DNA of 42,619 nt from Akkermansiaceae bacterium. GTDB taxonomy: Bacteria > Verrucomicrobiota > Verrucomicrobiia > Verrucomicrobiales > Akkermansiaceae. The notes under the pieces are model-generated. The model had not been told where the DNA came from and did not search any database. It was given only the letters and a program-made list of their open reading frames with translations. Where the stretch lies: assembly GCA_903827375.1 (NCBI GenBank), contig CAIKHZ010000224.1:1-42619 (forward strand). Reading direction: 5' to 3'. Shown in pieces: positions 39,976 to 42,619 of the stretch. The stretch's first letter is position 1. The number at the start of each line of letters is the position of its first letter. Both the position numbers and the translations under genes were made by a program.

Positions 39976-41184
39976 ATGAGCCAAGTCTTGCGCTCACACC
40001 GACTGCCCGCTAAGACGTGGCTTGTGGCAGCGAAAACCAAACTTCCCAGTTCCGGCAATTTCTTTGCGCTCATCGGTAGCGATGAGGGCCAAGTGCGTGA
40101 ACAGGCGCTACTCCTCTACAACCAACTCACCGGCGGAAACGACGACGGCTTCACCCACGAGATCATCGACGGCATTGCCGACAATTCGGAGTCTGCCTTC
40201 ACCCTTTGCTCCTCCACCGTCCAAGCCCTGCTTACGATCCCGATGTTTGGCGGCGACAAGGTGGTGTGGCTGCGCAACGCCAATTTCCTCGCCGACAACG
40301 TCACCGGCCGCTCGCAACGCACCGAGCAGGGCGTCGAAAGCCTCCGTGCCACCTTGGAGCAGGGGTTGCCACCTGGCGTGAAATTCTTGCTCACCGCTCA
40401 AGGTGTGGACAAACGCCGCGGCTTCTGGAAATTCATCGAGAAATCTGCCGAGGTCCGGGTTTTCGACCTCATCGATACCAGCCGCGATGGCTGGACCGAC
40501 CAGGTCGCCTCCATCGTCACCAAGCGCTCCGGCGAACTTGGCCTGAGTTTCCAGCCCGACGCCCTTGCCCTGTTTGTCCTGCTGGCCGGCGAGGCCACCC
40601 AACAAATCGGCAACGAACTCGAAAAGATTGACCTCTTCCTCGGTCCCGATTGCCGGTTGGTCACCACGGAAGACGTTCGTCAGCTTGTTCCCCTCAGCCG
40701 TGCCGCTGCTGTCTTTGAAACCGGCCAAGCCATCCAAAAAGGCAACGTCGCCCGCGCCATCCAACTCATTGACCAGCAACTCGATGCTGATGAATCGGCC
40801 ATTGGCATCATGCGTGCTTCGATCATACCGACCGTTCGCAATCTATTCATGGCGAAGCTGATCAGTGAGAATTTCAAGGTGCCGAGTGGAAGTTACGGGG
40901 CGTATGCGGGAGGGTTGAACCGGTTGCCGGAGGGGGATCGGGCGTGGTTGCCGCAGAAGAAGGACGGCAGTGGGGTGAATGTATTTCCGATTTACTTATG
41001 TGTGGAGATGGCGGGCAGGTACGAGCTTGATGGGCTGCAAAAAGTGATGGAGGCGACGCTGAGGGCGGATTTGGCGCTGGTGAGCAGCGGTTTGGACCAC
41101 CGGCTTATTTTGCACCGATTGCTTGCGGAAGTGGCTGCAGCGCGCACATCACCGGGCAAATCTGCGGGCTCGTCGCGTCGATGA
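39976..41184 (+). CDS. holA: DNA polymerase III delta subunit
   Basis: 402 residues from ATG 39976, preceded by AAGGGG at good spacing; a GTG at 39940 lacks one. The delta subunit opens the beta sliding clamp as part of the clamp loader. The AAA-like N-terminal domain (NFFALIGSDEGQVREQALLLY...TIPMFGGDKVVWLRNANFL...LLTAQGVDKRRGFWKFIEK), the middle three-helix lid (FVLLAGEATQQIGNELEKIDLFL) and the C-terminal collar (AVFETGQAIQKGNVARAIQLIDQQLD...LRADLALVSSGLDHRLILHRLLAEV) match HolA. It is longer than the Escherichia coli protein by an insertion of about 40 residues near 300-345. It converges on the glycosidase gene with 12 bases between stops. Confidence 0.88.
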   Translation: MSQVLRSHRLPAKTWLVAAKTKLPSSGNFFALIGSDEGQVREQALLLYNQLTGGNDDGFTHEIIDGIADNSESAFTLCSSTVQALLTIPMFGGDKVVWLRNANFLADNVTGRSQRTEQGVESLRATLEQGLPPGVKFLLTAQGVDKRRGFWKFIEKSAEVRVFDLIDTSRDGWTDQVASIVTKRSGELGLSFQPDALALFVLLAGEATQQIGNELEKIDLFLGPDCRLVTTEDVRQLVPLSRAAAVFETGQAIQKGNVARAIQLIDQQLDADESAIGIMRASIIPTVRNLFMAKLISENFKVPSGSYGAYAGGLNRLPEGDRAWLPQKKDGSGVNVFPIYLCVEMAGRYELDGLQKVMEATLRADLALVSSGLDHRLILHRLLAEVAAARTSPGKSAGSSRR

Positions 41185-41196
41185 GACGGGTGTTTC

Positions 41197-42619
41197 TCAG
41201 GGCAGGCGGACGTCTGCGGACTCGCCGGGTTTCAAATCAAACTCGGAGATGGTTTTTCCGGCTTGGCTGACGCTGAGGTGTTGGAGTTCGCCACGGCGTT
41301 CGACGAGCACATCGAAGTTGCGGTTGAAGGCACGCACCGAGCGCAGAGCCATGCGCGGCCAAGCGGCTGGCAGGTGTGGGGTACAGCGGAACCGGTCGAG
41401 GCCGGTGGGCAGCATGCCGAAGAGCCCCTCGGTGAAGATGCGGCAATACAAGCCACTCTCCGACGAAAGGTGGCGCTGGTCGCCCTCCGGCCACGCCTCT
41501 ACCGGATAGGGCACGTGATCGCCGAGGAGGCGACGGTTGGTATAAGCCGTTAGATAGCGCAAGCCGGTGGTGATTTCGCCGGCTTGAAAGACGCCGCGCA
41601 GGCCGTAGAGGGTGGAGCGGTCCCAGAATGCCAGGTCGCCGGCTTGGGATGCCAAGCCGTCGGATGTCCAGAGTTGGGGCGAGAACAAGGCGGCGATGGT
41701 GCCATCGCGCCGTTCGGTGAGGCCCATGCAAAGCGGCAGGCAAATCCACGAGCGGAGCACGTCATTGCCATCGTAGTAACGGTAGGTATTGAATCCTGCA
41801 ACGGTGGCCCCGAAATATTTGTCGATGGCCTTGGCCATGGCGTCGGCTTGCTCGTCATAGCTGCGAGCCTCGGCCGTCATGCCAAGAACCCGGCCCAGGT
41901 CGGCGGCGGATCGCAGACCGCCGTAGTACAAGCTGGAGGTGGACAAATTGGCCTTGCCGGTGGGCAGGCGGCCTTCGAGTTCGTCGGTGTTGGAAGCGAT
42001 CACGCCATCTGGGGTGGTTTGGCGGCGGGAGTATTCCAAGCACCAAGCGATGGCGGGCCATAGTTCCTTGGCGATGGCCTGATCGCCGCGGGCCAGACAG
42101 AATCGGGCACAGCCGTAGGCATACATGGCCGCATCGCCACGGTCGCCATCAGCGCCCCCCAAGCCGATGCCCTCTGAGTACAGCGAAGAAGGAATGAGTC
42201 TGTAGTCCGGCTTCATGTGCTTCTGGAAAAGCCGGTAGGTGTCCAGCGACGCCTGGTTGCCGTTGCGCTCACCCAGAAACGGGAAGAACGGCCCGGCGTA
42301 TTCGACGTTGTCGTTGCACCAAGCGGCGGCGTAATAGGCGAGCCCGCCCGGGGCGAGCATCATGCCGCCGCGGGTGGCGTTGATCGACTCGGCGACGCGC
42401 AGTTTGCAGAACGTGAATGCGCGGTCGAGTTCCGGCAAGGGCGTTTCTAAGCGCAAATCCTGCTGTAGCCCGCTGACGTAGGCACGGCGGGCAGCTTCCT
42501 CGGCGGCGACATCGAGTGTGGCGGACGTTTCTGTGTCGAGCCGTCCCCGGAAGAGCACCGCGAAACTCATTTCCTTGTTAGGACCGAGCACGGTGGTGGC
42601 TGTGGCACTGCAACTCACT
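41197..42619 (-). CDS. (alpha/alpha)6-barrel glycosidase, C-terminal part (runs off the right edge)
   Basis: About 474 residues are visible and the frame is open to the window end, so the N terminus is missing. The helical barrel pattern is that of six-hairpin glycosidases: LDRAFTFCKLRVAESI, GGLAYYAAAWCNDNVEYAGPFFPFLGERNGN, KELWPAIAWCLEYSRRQTTPDGVIASNT, SSLYYGGLRSAADLGRVLG. It ends with a beta-sandwich tail (RSVRAFNRNFDVLVERRGELQHLSVSQAGKTISEF) like that of GH63/GH65/GH78-type enzymes. The exact GH family and substrate cannot be settled without the missing part. A short GTG-initiated start at 42618 is an artefact of the cut. Confidence 0.7.
   Translation of the reverse strand, partial: VSCSATATTVLGPNKEMSFAVLFRGRLDTETSATLDVAAEEAARRAYVSGLQQDLRLETPLPELDRAFTFCKLRVAESINATRGGMMLAPGGLAYYAAAWCNDNVEYAGPFFPFLGERNGNQASLDTYRLFQKHMKPDYRLIPSSLYSEGIGLGGADGDRGDAAMYAYGCARFCLARGDQAIAKELWPAIAWCLEYSRRQTTPDGVIASNTDELEGRLPTGKANLSTSSLYYGGLRSAADLGRVLGMTAEARSYDEQADAMAKAIDKYFGATVAGFNTYRYYDGNDVLRSWICLPLCMGLTERRDGTIAALFSPQLWTSDGLASQAGDLAFWDRSTLYGLRGVFQAGEITTGLRYLTAYTNRRLLGDHVPYPVEAWPEGDQRHLSSESGLYCRIFTEGLFGMLPTGLDRFRCTPHLPAAWPRMALRSVRAFNRNFDVLVERRGELQHLSVSQAGKTISEFDLKPGESADVRLP

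Noticed and set aside
1-42619. CRISPR arrays, tRNA or rRNA genes, transposases, prophage genes
   Set aside because: None was seen in the gaps on either strand by reading; a covariance-model scan was not possible.

Overview
The window looks like a chromosomal segment of a member of the Verrucomicrobiota (class Verrucomicrobiae). Evidence: very large secreted proteins ending in an LEAWR...FG / DHDG..NLLEYALGLNP-type module, a PEP-CTERM protein, lamin-tail and choice-of-anchor D domains, and a perfect TGTTC-N4-GAACA operator (the LexA motif reported for this phylum) in front of recA. The assignment rests on gene content only; there is no rRNA or tRNA here.

Layout. 1-5.4 kb is core-like: a histone-deacetylase-family protein with a substituted active site, a RelE/ParE-fold protein without antitoxin, a membrane TPR protein with comEC, and trmB. 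From 5.4 to 29.3 kb every gene lies on the minus strand and most relate to phosphate: a 1702-residue 5'-nucleotidase protein, a 2339-residue PhoD-like phosphatase protein, a hybrid histidine kinase followed out of frame by a PhoB/OmpR-type winged helix, a broken secreted-protein remnant, a PEP-CTERM protein, a 1301-residue protein joining a PhoD-like phosphatase to a phospholipase C/acid-phosphatase domain, and btaB-btaA for the phosphorus-free betaine lipid DGTS. Seven similar direct repeats (two 7-mers, 4-base gap, 11-base period; best copies TGTGACG-AAAT-TGTCACA and TGTTACA-ATTT-TGTCACA) lie upstream of these units, all oriented with the genes. They look like Pho boxes, and I read the region as a phosphate-starvation island: release phosphate from nucleotides, phosphoesters and phospholipids, then replace phospholipids with betaine lipid.

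The island also carries damage. btaA is complete except for one in-frame TAA where the family has Gln in its VNPRQN motif. The remnant at 21.6-22.3 kb has lost its 5' end and has an in-frame TAG. The winged-helix frame has no start codon. One Pho-box-like site is followed by a strong terminator about 85 bases downstream, which could define a short untranslated RNA.

29.6-42.6 kb is mixed: a secreted GxGYxYP protein, a small AT-rich membrane-protein gene, a three-gene operon (secreted protein, ECF sigma factor, membrane protein) behind a CRP-type palindrome, divergent recG and recA, a GC-rich palindromic repeat element, exbD with a membrane-anchored terpene-cyclase-fold protein, holA, and the C-terminal part of an (alpha/alpha)6-barrel glycosidase running off the right edge.
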